Shown here one piece after another: positions 1 to 5,190 of a DNA stretch of 5,190 bases. Each line of letters begins with the position of its first letter. Position 1 is the stretch's first letter. The stretch lies in contig JAGHZG010000158.1 in the NCBI GenBank assembly GCA_017743275.1, forward strand, positions 1 to 5,190, in the 5' to 3' direction. This stretch comes from Chloroflexota bacterium (lineage in GTDB: Bacteria > Chloroflexota > Anaerolineae > B4-G1 > DUEL01). The translations under genes were made by a program, and so were the position numbers. Below the pieces are notes generated by a model. It was not told the origin of the DNA. It did no database searches and was given only the letters and a program-made list of their open reading frames with translations.

Positions 1-7
1 CCGGAGG
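1..7 (+). promoter_or_regulatory. Ribosome binding site of the reductase gene
   Basis: The window opens with CCGGAGG, a good Shine-Dalgarno core, six bases before the ATG at 14. It supports that start codon. No promoter is visible because the upstream DNA lies outside the window, so the operon may begin further left. Confidence 0.7.
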
Positions 8-13
8 CCGTCT

Positions 14-979
14 ATGCGTGCACTCATCACCGGGGCCGGTGGGTTTGTCGGAAATCACCTCTGCGAGTACCTGCTATCTCAAACCGACTGGGAATTGCTG
101 GGGACGGTCTACCCGGAACGGGTGGAGGCCCCCCGGCCCCGGCCATGCCTCTCGCTGGTCCACGTGGACCTGCGGGACGCCGGGCATGTGCGCGAACTGA
201 TCGGGGATTTCCGCCCGGATGTGGTGTTCCACCTGGCGGCCCAGTCCTACGTCCCTACCTCCTTTGCGGACCCCTGGCAGACGTTGGAGAACAATCTGCG
301 GGCCCAGTTGAACGTGCTGGAGGGGGTGCGGCGGGCGGGCCTGAAGGCCCGGGTGGTCGTCATCGGGTCCAACGAGGAGTACGGGTGGCCCCGCCCGGAG
401 GACCTGCCCCTCACCGAGGAGAGCCCGCTGCGCCCGGTCAACCCGTACGCCGTCAGCAAAGTCGGGCAGGACTTCATGGGGCTCCAGTATCACCTGGCCT
501 ACGGGATGGACGTGGTGCGGTTGCGGCCGTTCAACCACACCGGGCCGGGGCAATCCCCCCGCTTTGTGGTCCCCGCCTTCGCCCGTCAGATTGCCCGCAT
601 TGAGGCCGGACTCCAGGAGCCGGTGGTGCGGGTGGGGAACCTGGACGTGGCGCGGGACTTCACCGACGTGCGGGACATCGTCCGGGCCTACTATCTGGCC
701 GCAACCCAGGGGGAGGCCGGGGAGGTCTACAATCTGGCCTCCGGCGTGGCCCGCTCCATCCGCTGGATTTTGGAGACGCTCCTCTCCTTCACCGACGCGG
801 AGGTCCGGATAGAAGTGGACCCGGCCCTCTACCGCCCCGCCGACGTGCCCGTCATCTACGGGAGCGCGGAGAAGTTCCGCTGCCGGACGGGCTGGGAGCC
901 CCGGATTCCCTTTGAGGAGACACTACGGGAGACGCTGGAGTATTGGCGTCTTTATGAGCGACAGGAGGGGAGGCTATGA
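14..979 (+). CDS. rmd: GDP-4-dehydro-6-deoxy-D-mannose reductase (NAD-dependent epimerase/dehydratase family, extended SDR)
   Basis: A cytoplasmic extended short-chain dehydrogenase of 321 residues, the usual length for the family. It most likely reduces the 4-keto group of GDP-4-dehydro-6-deoxy-D-mannose with NAD(P)H to give GDP-D-rhamnose for surface polysaccharide. Visible in the protein: N-terminal Rossmann motif GAGGFVG (residues 7-13), HLAAQSYVPTS (73-83) as in GMD/RMD enzymes, the catalytic Ser in GSNEEYG (S119), the YxxxK pair Y145/K149, RPFNHTGPGQ (171-180), and RDFTDVRD (214-221), a typical RMD substrate-domain motif. The ATG at 14 follows a good ribosome binding site. The stop overlaps the next start (ATGA at 976-979). 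The matching gmd lies about 1.9 kb downstream, which supports the substrate assignment. Family membership is certain. The exact product (D-rhamnose, or another GDP-6-deoxyhexose such as 6-deoxy-talose) cannot be settled from sequence alone. Confidence 0.85.
   Translation: MRALITGAGGFVGNHLCEYLLSQTDWELLGTVYPERVEAPRPRPCLSLVHVDLRDAGHVRELIGDFRPDVVFHLAAQSYVPTSFADPWQTLENNLRAQLNVLEGVRRAGLKARVVVIGSNEEYGWPRPEDLPLTEESPLRPVNPYAVSKVGQDFMGLQYHLAYGMDVVRLRPFNHTGPGQSPRFVVPAFARQIARIEAGLQEPVVRVGNLDVARDFTDVRDIVRAYYLAATQGEAGEVYNLASGVARSIRWILETLLSFTDAEVRIEVDPALYRPADVPVIYGSAEKFRCRTGWEPRIPFEETLRETLEYWRLYERQEGRL
963..973 (+). promoter_or_regulatory. Ribosome binding site and ATGA coupling junction for the ATPase gene
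   Basis: AGGAGGGGAGG lies inside the last codons of the reductase gene, just before the ATG at 976. That ATG shares ATGA with the reductase stop (TGA 977-979). This arrangement predicts translational coupling and fixes the ATPase start. Confidence 0.7.
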
Positions 980-2250
980 TCACGCTGATAGAGGCGAAAG
1001 GATACAAGTGCCTGCGGTACATTCGTCAGCCGCTGGGAGAGTTCCATATCCTTGTGGGGCCGAACGCCAGCGGGAAGACCACTTTTCTGGATGTAGTGGT
1101 GTTTCTGGGAGACCTTTTGCGAGAAGGCCCGGAAGCGGCGGTGGGGGAACGCAGCCGCTCCCTGCGGGAACTTGTCTGGAAGCGGGAAGCGGACGCTTTT
1201 GAACTGGCGGTAGAAGTCGCCGTGCCCGAAACACTTCGGAAGCGGCTACCGGAGTCTTATCCCTTCTGCCGGTATGAGGTGCGGGTAGGTGTGGGCCCCC
1301 GAGGGGGGATTCAGTTGCTGGCGGAAAACTTCTGGCTTCTCCGCTCTTCGTCTGCTCCTTTGCGACGTCGGGCCGGATTTCCCCAGGAGATGGAACCCCC
1401 CGGCCCCGTGGTGTGGCCTGTTCATAAAAGGTCTCCGGCAGGCGGGCGCAAGGTGATCTCTCTTCAGGAAGACGGGCTGGCCTATTTTCGCTCCGAGACC
1501 ACAAACTGGCGTTTCCCTCTGCGGCCTCCCCCGCAAAAGGCCGCTCTGGCTTCCCTATCGGACACAGAGCGGTTCCCGGTGACCACCTGGATCCAGAGAC
1601 TTTTGACCGAGGGGGTCCAGTTGCTTATGCTCAACAGTGCTCGGATGCGCTGGCCTTGCTCCCCGACTTCTCGCCGGGTGCTTCAACCAGACGGCTCAAA
1701 TATCGCAGCCGTTGTCCGCTACCTCCGAGAGCAGAAGCAGGCAGATTTCCAGCAATGGCTTCAGCACCTTCAAACCGTTCTTCCGAACCTGCAGGACATT
1801 CAGGTGTGGGAACGGGAGGAGGACCGTCACCTTTACCTGGTCGCCCAGATCGGCGATCTGATGCTCCCTTCATGGCTGCTGTCGGATGGCACTCTCCGGA
1901 TGCTGGCTTTGACTCTCCTCGCATATCTCCCCTCGGAGGACCTGGATGAAGAGGGATTTTTCCAGAGGATTCAGCCCGTTTATTTGATTGAAGAGCCTGA
2001 GAACGGCATCCACCCCCGGGCCATAGAGGCCGTCTTCCAGTCCCTTTCCTCAGTGTATGATGGGCAGGTACTGATGGCTACCCATTCTCCTCTCCTGGTC
2101 GGTCTGGCCAAACCGGAGCAAATCCTCTGCTTTGCCCAGACCCGGAACGGAGCGACAGACATCCTTCGGGGCGATCAGCATCCCCGCCTGAAGGACTGGC
2201 GGAAAGAGATCAACCTGGGCGAACTCTATGCCGCAGGAGTTCTTGGATGA
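976..2250 (+). CDS. AAA family ATPase, OLD/RloA-like (AAA_21 type), probable defence-module ATPase
   Basis: A 424-residue ABC/SMC-like ATPase without a transporter domain. Seen directly: an N-terminal strand (MITLIEAKGYKCL) leading to Walker A GPNASGKT (residues 28-35); a long, poorly recognisable middle region (about 41-295); a signature-like LLSDGTLRMLAL (301-312); Walker B VYLIEEPENGIHP (335-347) with the acidic pair E339/E340; and the switch histidine in MATHSP (H370). This EEPExGIHP...THSP layout is typical of the OLD, RloA and AriA group of P-loop ATPases, which act with a nuclease or Toprim partner, often in phage defence. The protein ends soon after the ATPase core, so it has no fused C-terminal Toprim as in OLD. 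The next gene, overlapping by ATGA, is the likely separate effector. GC is lower than in the sugar genes (hand count 32/60 at 1921-1980 against 45/60 at 301-360). The defence role is inferred; ATPase identity is secure. Confidence 0.8.
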   Translation: MITLIEAKGYKCLRYIRQPLGEFHILVGPNASGKTTFLDVVVFLGDLLREGPEAAVGERSRSLRELVWKREADAFELAVEVAVPETLRKRLPESYPFCRYEVRVGVGPRGGIQLLAENFWLLRSSSAPLRRRAGFPQEMEPPGPVVWPVHKRSPAGGRKVISLQEDGLAYFRSETTNWRFPLRPPPQKAALASLSDTERFPVTTWIQRLLTEGVQLLMLNSARMRWPCSPTSRRVLQPDGSNIAAVVRYLREQKQADFQQWLQHLQTVLPNLQDIQVWEREEDRHLYLVAQIGDLMLPSWLLSDGTLRMLALTLLAYLPSEDLDEEGFFQRIQPVYLIEEPENGIHPRAIEAVFQSLSSVYDGQVLMATHSPLLVGLAKPEQILCFAQTRNGATDILRGDQHPRLKDWRKEINLGELYAAGVLG

Positions 2251-2912
2251 GCGCATTTCCCCAACCCCTGGTGGTCCTGGTTGCGGATAGCAACATGAAA
2301 GCGCTGGTGGAGGGCCTACTGCAACATCCGGAAGCGCTGGGCCTTCGCATCTCAAAAGAAGATGTGGAGTTCATTGTTCATCCCTTCCGGGATCCTGCAG
2401 TGTATAGAAGGGCATCAGAGATGTTGCGCCCCTATCTCAGGAGTTGTCAGTATGCCCTGGTGATGCTGGACCGGGAAGGTAGTGGCACAGGTGAGCGCAC
2501 AGGTAAGCGCAAAGGTAAGCGCAAAAGTACCCGGGAACTGCAGGAGAAAGCGCGGAAACTTCTGGAAAGGAATGGCTGGAAAGATCGCTGTGAGGTCATC
2601 ATCATAGACCCCGAACTGGATATGTGGGTGTGGAATGGTTCGCCTGCGGTGGCGCCACTGTTGCAGATCAGCCCAGAGGAGTGGCACGCAAAGTGTCAAC
2701 AGAAGCCGGAGCACCCCAAAGAGAGTCTGGAGGCTCTTCTGAAGGCTCGCCGGATCAAGCGCTCCTCTTCCCTTTACAAAAATATAGCAATAGCCGTTGC
2801 AAAACGGGACCCCCGAACACTCTGGAACTGTACAGATCCCGCCTTCCAGTGTTTGCGAGAAACCCTGCAAAAGTGGTTTGGAGAAAAAGAACCTTCAGAA
2901 ACAGGAGGGTAG
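2247..2912 (+). CDS. Small basic protein with Toprim/DUF4276-like acidic motifs, putative partner or effector of the ATPase
   Basis: A 221-residue protein I do not recognise with certainty. It begins with a hydrophobic strand and [16 protein letters not shown] (10-25). It then has [12 protein letters not shown] (69-80), which has the hydrophobic strand plus DxE form of Toprim-like folds (D75, E77), and [13 protein letters not shown] (117-129), like the PExExW motif of DUF4276/RloB-type proteins. The C-terminal part [12 protein letters not shown]...[17 protein letters not shown] (173-211) looks like a conserved module of unknown function. Residues 78-93 are a G/K/R-rich tandem repeat. The start ATG overlaps the ATPase stop (ATGA 2247-2250), with CAGGAG at 2233-2238 as ribosome binding site. 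GC is the lowest in the window (30/60 at 2761-2820), consistent with transfer. By analogy with ATPase+Toprim pairs such as PARIS or RloAB it may be a nuclease effector. This is inference, and the standard Toprim Glu is not clearly present. Confidence 0.6.
   Translation: MSAFPQPLVVLVADSNMKALVEGLLQHPEALGLRISKEDVEFIVHPFRDPAVYRRASEMLRPYLRSCQYALVMLDREGSGTGERTGKRKGKRKSTRELQEKARKLLERNGWKDRCEVIIIDPELDMWVWNGSPAVAPLLQISPEEWHAKCQQKPEHPKESLEALLKARRIKRSSSLYKNIAIAVAKRDPRTLWNCTDPAFQCLRETLQKWFGEKEPSETGG
2478..2525 (+). repeat. 12-bp in-frame tandem repeat, four units (two identical, two degenerate)
   Basis: Four consecutive 12-base units: GGTAGTGGCACA (2478), GGTGAGCGCACA (2490), GGTAAGCGCAAA (2502) and GGTAAGCGCAAA (2514). 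The last two are identical. They encode [16 protein letters not shown]. The unit length is a multiple of three, so copy number can change without breaking the frame. The array extends a flexible, strongly basic loop directly after the DRE motif of the small protein. Confidence 0.85.
2903..2909 (+). promoter_or_regulatory. Ribosome binding site that sets the gmd start at 2914
   Basis: AGGAGGG lies four bases before the ATG at 2914 and overlaps the end of the preceding gene (TAG 2910-2912). It decides against the in-frame upstream ATG at 2797, which would add 39 residues unlike any GMD. Confidence 0.8.
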
Positions 2913-2913
2913 A

Positions 2914-4959
2914 ATGCCCCGAGCCCTAATCACCGGCATCACCGGACAGGACGGTTCCTATCTGGCGGAGTTCCTGCTGGAGAAGGGGTACGAAGTCATC
3001 GGCATGGTACGCCGCACCAGTACGGTGAACTTCTCCCGCATCCAGCACATCCAGGACCGGATCACCCTGGTCTCCGGCGACCTGCTGGACCAGGGATCGC
3101 TCATCGCCATCCTGCGGGACTATCAGCCCGATGAGGTCTACAACTTGGCCGCCCAGTCCTTCGTCCCCACTTCCTGGGAGCAACCGGTCTTCACGGGCGA
3201 GGTCACCGCGCTGGGGGTCACCCGGATGCTGGAGGCCATCCGCACCGTGGACCCCAGCATCCGCTTCTACCAGGCCAGTTCGTCGGAGATGTTCGGCAAG
3301 GTCCGGGAGGTCCCCCAGAACGAACTGACCCCCTTCTACCCCCGCAGCCCCTACGGGGTGGCGAAGGTCTACGGCCACTGGATCACCGTTAACTACCGGG
3401 AGTCCTTCGGCATCTACGCGGTCTCCGGGATCCTGTTCAACCACGAGTGTGTCACCGGGGAGACCCCGGTCATCATCCGGCGTCACGGGCTGCTGGACAT
3501 TCTGCCCATAGAGGACGTCGTCCCTCACCGGACGGAGCCCCACACGGCCACCCGCTTCACCACAGAAGTGGACCCGGAGGACCCGCTGGAAGTCTGGGAC
3601 GCTGGAGGATGGACACCGGTCACCTGCATGACCGCCACCTGGAACGGCTTTGAGCGTAAGCCCAATAAGGAGGTATACCGGGTGGCGGCCCGGGGCGCGG
3701 TGTACCACACGACGGCGAATCACCAGGTCTTCGTGGAGGGGGATAACAGCCCCGTTTCCCGACGGACGGAGGAGGTGCGCCCCGGCGACCACCTGGCGTT
3801 GATTGAACTGCCCCCGCCGACAAACGTGATCCAGATGACCGGGGCGGAGGCCTGGCTTCTGGGGGTCATCGTCGCCGACGGATATATCAGCGAAGAGGGG
3901 AAAATCCAGATCACCAACCAGGACGCTCAGTTCCTGGAACAGGTCGCGGAGGTGGCCCGACAGGTCATCGGCTGCCGCAGCCGGCTCTCCGTGGCCCCCA
4001 GCGGATTTGAGGGAGGAGCGCCCGTCTACCAACTGTATCTCCCAGGGGCCAACGAATACGGCCGCTACATTCGGAACACGGTCTACACCCGGTCGGGATA
4101 CAAACGGGTCCCCCAGCGGGTGCTGAACGCCGGGCCGGAGGCCCGCCTCTCTTTCCTGCGAGGCTACAACGCCGGCGACGGCCTGCAGCGGGCCCCGATT
4201 CAGTACGAATTCAAAGGATTCAAGACCGCCTCGGCCCCTCTGGCGGCTGGACTGTACTGGCTGGCGCGTGTCACCCTGAACCAGCGGGCCATCATTTGCC
4301 TGGAGGAACAGGACGGGCGCCTGTACTACCAGATCAATCTGAATTCGCCCAACGTTCAGGGACAGAAAGGACAACATCTCCAGCGTCCCCTCTCCGAGGT
4401 CGTCCGGGTGACCCCTGTGGCGTACAGGGGCTGGCTGTTTGACCTGGCCACTCAGTCCGGGACCTTCCACGCTGGCGTGGGGCAGGGCTGGATTCACAAC
4501 TCCCCCCGCCGTGGCCTGGAATTCGTCACCCGCAAGGTCTCCTACGGCGTGGCGAAAATCAAACTGGGGCTGGCCAACGAACTCCGGCTGGGCAACCTGG
4601 ACGCCCGCCGGGATTGGGGCTTCGCCGGGGACTACGTCCGCGCGATGTGGCTGATGCTCCAGCAACCCGCGCCGGATGACTACGTCGTCGGCACGGGCCA
4701 GACCCACTCGGTGCGGGAACTCTGCGAGATCGCCTTCGCCCACGTGGGGCTGGACTGGCGGGACTACGTGGTGCAGGACCCCCGCTACATGCGCCCTGCG
4801 GAGGTGGACCTCCTGGTCGCCGACCCCTCCAAGGCCCGCCGGGTCCTGGGCTGGGAGCCCATCGTCTCCTTTGAGGAACTGGTCAAGATGATGGTGGATG
4901 CCGACCTGGCCCTGCTGAAGGAGGAGATGGAGCGGGGACTGATCCGGAGTGAAACGTGA
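2914..4959 (+). CDS. gmd: GDP-mannose 4,6-dehydratase precursor with an internal intein
   Basis: A 681-residue precursor. Removing the intein (residues 179-529) leaves 330 residues, the normal GMD size (178-residue N-extein plus 152-residue C-extein). GMD is a cytoplasmic NADP-dependent extended SDR that converts GDP-D-mannose to GDP-4-dehydro-6-deoxy-D-mannose. Visible: [22 protein letters not shown] at the N-terminus with GITGQDG (8-14), [14 protein letters not shown] (75-88), QASSSEMFG (120-128) with S123 and E125 where E. coli GMD has T132 and E134, the catalytic pair Y147/K151 in YGVAK, GILFNHE (172-178), and after the intein [29 protein letters not shown] and RPAEVDLL. The start is the ATG after AGGAGGG, one base past the previous stop. 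Enzyme activity should depend on protein splicing, because the intein splits the NHE-SPRRG motif. The gene pairs functionally with the rmd-like reductase at the start of the window. Its last codons (SET-stop) are formed by the downstream heptamer repeat. Confidence 0.93.
   Translation: MPRALITGITGQDGSYLAEFLLEKGYEVIGMVRRTSTVNFSRIQHIQDRITLVSGDLLDQGSLIAILRDYQPDEVYNLAAQSFVPTSWEQPVFTGEVTALGVTRMLEAIRTVDPSIRFYQASSSEMFGKVREVPQNELTPFYPRSPYGVAKVYGHWITVNYRESFGIYAVSGILFNHECVTGETPVIIRRHGLLDILPIEDVVPHRTEPHTATRFTTEVDPEDPLEVWDAGGWTPVTCMTATWNGFERKPNKEVYRVAARGAVYHTTANHQVFVEGDNSPVSRRTEEVRPGDHLALIELPPPTNVIQMTGAEAWLLGVIVADGYISEEGKIQITNQDAQFLEQVAEVARQVIGCRSRLSVAPSGFEGGAPVYQLYLPGANEYGRYIRNTVYTRSGYKRVPQRVLNAGPEARLSFLRGYNAGDGLQRAPIQYEFKGFKTASAPLAAGLYWLARVTLNQRAIICLEEQDGRLYYQINLNSPNVQGQKGQHLQRPLSEVVRVTPVAYRGWLFDLATQSGTFHAGVGQGWIHNSPRRGLEFVTRKVSYGVAKIKLGLANELRLGNLDARRDWGFAGDYVRAMWLMLQQPAPDDYVVGTGQTHSVRELCEIAFAHVGLDWRDYVVQDPRYMRPAEVDLLVADPSKARRVLGWEPIVSFEELVKMMVDADLALLKEEMERGLIRSET
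3448..4500 (+). other. Intein (351 residues, class 1, with homing endonuclease) in GMD
   Basis: The insert starts with Cys (TGT 3448-3450) and ends with His-Asn (CAC AAC, ending 4500); the next extein residue is Ser. This is the classical Cys1 / HN / Ser+1 set. Intein blocks, in intein numbering: block [10 protein letters not shown] (1-9); block [17 protein letters not shown] (83-98) with the TxxH pair T89/H92; two LAGLIDADG-type motifs (blocks C and E); block [19 protein letters not shown] (326-343); block G GWIHN (347-351). Joining the flanks restores GILFNHE+SPRRGLEF, a continuous conserved GMD sequence, so the boundaries are firm. All expected splicing residues are present, so splicing is predicted to work. 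Base composition looks like the host gene, suggesting long residence or a similar donor. No frameshift or stop interrupts it. Confidence 0.95.
3841..4377 (+). other. LAGLIDADG homing endonuclease domain inside the intein (approximate limits)
   Basis: Between the splicing blocks B and F lie two dodecapeptide-type motifs: LLGVIVADG (intein residues 137-145, with acidic D144) and [10 protein letters not shown] (236-245, with D244), about 100 residues apart. This is the arrangement of monomeric LAGLIDADG (DOD) endonucleases that cleave the intein-less allele and promote homing. Both metal-binding Asp positions are kept and the frame is open, so the endonuclease could be active. The predicted target is the uninterrupted gmd sequence across the NHE/SPRRG codons. 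Domain edges are estimated. Confidence 0.85.
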
Positions 4960-5034
4960 AACGTAAAACGTGAAACGTAATTCACGTTTTACGTTTCACG
5001 TTTTACGTTTCACGTTTTACGTCTCACGTTTCAC
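4949..5034. repeat. Heptamer repeat array with strand switch (ACGTGAA/ACGTAAA, inverted after 4980)
   Basis: Short 7-base units alternate between ACGTGAA and ACGTAAA from 4954 to about 4980, then continue as the reverse complement (TTCACGT/TTTACGT, one CTCACGT variant) from 4981 to 5034. Eleven ACGT cores occur, spaced 7 bases apart except for 9 at the central switch. The array starts inside the gmd coding region, supplying its last codons and TGA stop (4957-4959), and fills almost the whole gap to the next gene. Similar TGAAACGT-type intergenic repeats are, from memory, frequent in Chloroflexota; this is not verified here. Confidence 0.9.
4952..5017 (+). terminator. Long perfect hairpin within the heptamer array, possible terminator or transcript-end structure
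   Basis: Bases 4952-4980 pair perfectly with 4989-5017 (29 bp, 8-base loop), and the stem can extend to 4949/5020 through one G-U pair. A shifted register also works: 4952-4974 with 4981-5003 (23 bp, 6-base loop). It sits directly at the gmd stop, where a terminator or 3'-end stabiliser would be expected. There is no clean U-tract after the stem, so intrinsic termination is uncertain. Confidence 0.35.
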
Positions 5035-5043
5035 TCTCCTTCA

Positions 5044-5050
5044 CCGGAGG
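5044..5050 (+). promoter_or_regulatory. Ribosome binding site for the TTG-started mutase gene
   Basis: CCGGAGG lies six bases before TTG at 5057, the same core and spacing as CCGGAGG at 1-7 before the reductase ATG. It supports a TTG start; no in-frame ATG or GTG is available nearby. I see no convincing -35/-10 boxes between the repeat and this site. Confidence 0.7.
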
Positions 5051-5056
5051 ACGATC

Positions 5057-5190
5057 TTGGACGCTCTCTTCGGCACCGACGGCATTCGCGGCACAACCGA
5101 ATTCACCAACGAGCACCGCTCGCGCAAACTGACGCCCGAACTGGCCCTGCGCATCGGGCAGGCGGTGGGATGGGCCCTCACCCCCACCCC
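5057..5190 (+). CDS. glmM: Phosphoglucosamine mutase-type phosphohexomutase, N-terminal part (runs off the window)
   Basis: Only 44 codons are visible, starting with TTG. The reading begins (M)DALFGTDGIRGTTEF and continues with KLTPELALRIGQAVGWAL. LFGTDGIRG at the extreme N-terminus is the hallmark of GlmM, which interconverts glucosamine-6-phosphate and glucosamine-1-phosphate on the way to UDP-GlcNAc for peptidoglycan. The following LTPELALRIGQAVG matches the first helix of the family. The active-site phosphoserine loop and the substrate-specificity motifs lie beyond the window, so a related phosphomannomutase/phosphoglucomutase, which would feed GDP-mannose synthesis for the gmd/rmd pathway, is possible. 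The gene is separated from gmd by the repeat array and may be its own transcription unit. Confidence 0.8.
   Translation, partial: MDALFGTDGIRGTTEFTNEHRSRKLTPELALRIGQAVGWALTPT

Noticed and set aside
74..553. Minus-strand and other-frame open frames over the reductase gene
   Set aside because: They are P/R/G-rich shadows of the real gene without ribosome binding sites or recognisable motifs.
976..2250. ABC transporter ATP-binding subunit
   Set aside because: There is no LSGGQ signature and no permease gene; Walker B EEPENGIHP and MATHSP fit the OLD/RloA-type ATPases.
2797..2913. In-frame upstream ATG extending gmd by 39 residues
   Set aside because: The extension overlaps the preceding gene, has no GMD similarity, and the ATG at 2914 has a strong ribosome binding site and starts exactly at the normal GMD N-terminus.
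3448..4500. Interpretation as a separate inserted gene, a fusion domain or a group I intron
   Set aside because: The insert is in frame, begins with Cys and ends HN before Ser, and carries protein-splicing blocks, so it is an intein and not an intron or an independent gene.
2926..4743. 605-residue open frame on the minus strand opposite gmd
   Set aside because: It is a by-product of high GC and codon bias: it mirrors both extein and intein, has low-complexity G/V/D-rich composition and no recognisable domain or start signal.
4949..5034. CRISPR array
   Set aside because: Units are 7 bases, contiguous without spacers, and inverted halfway; no cas genes are nearby.
4960..5056. Promoter for the mutase gene
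   Set aside because: The gap is nearly all heptamer repeat, and no spaced -35/-10 pair could be supported by eye.

Overview
This GC-rich window holds four complete genes and the start of a fifth, all on the + strand. The order is a GDP-4-dehydro-6-deoxy-D-mannose reductase (rmd-like, 14-979), an OLD/RloA-like AAA ATPase (976-2250), a small basic protein with Toprim/DUF4276-like acidic motifs (2247-2912), a GDP-mannose 4,6-dehydratase interrupted in frame by an intein (gmd, 2914-4959; intein 3448-4500), and the first 44 codons of a GlmM-type phosphohexomutase (from 5057, TTG start). The first four genes are packed as one operon: ATGA overlaps at 976-979 and 2247-2250, and a single base between the stop at 2912 and the start at 2914.

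The organism is probably a free-living, possibly thermophilic bacterium. The high-GC sugar genes, the short ACGTGAA/ACGTAAA repeats between genes and the overall style suggest Chloroflexota (Anaerolineae-like), but this is recollection and inference, not proof.

The outer genes work together. GMD converts GDP-D-mannose to GDP-4-dehydro-6-deoxy-D-mannose, and the reductase makes GDP-D-rhamnose (or a related GDP-6-deoxyhexose) for surface glycans. The downstream mutase fits the same cell-envelope sugar-phosphate theme. The two middle genes do not belong to this pathway. They have visibly lower GC and look like a two-gene ATPase plus nuclease-like effector module of the type found in phage defence (compare OLD, PARIS, RloAB), lodged between the two enzymes of one pathway.

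The most notable features are: (1) a full-length, apparently splicing-competent LAGLIDADG intein placed exactly in the conserved NHE/SPRRG motif of GMD; (2) the defence-like gene pair inside the GDP-deoxyhexose operon; (3) a 12-bp in-frame tandem repeat that builds a lysine/arginine-rich loop next to the presumed catalytic Asp of the small protein; (4) a 7-bp-period repeat that flips strand in the middle, forms a 29-bp perfect hairpin and begins inside the last codons of gmd. There is no gene-free stretch longer than 300 bases; the only intergenic gap (4960-5056) is almost entirely the repeat.
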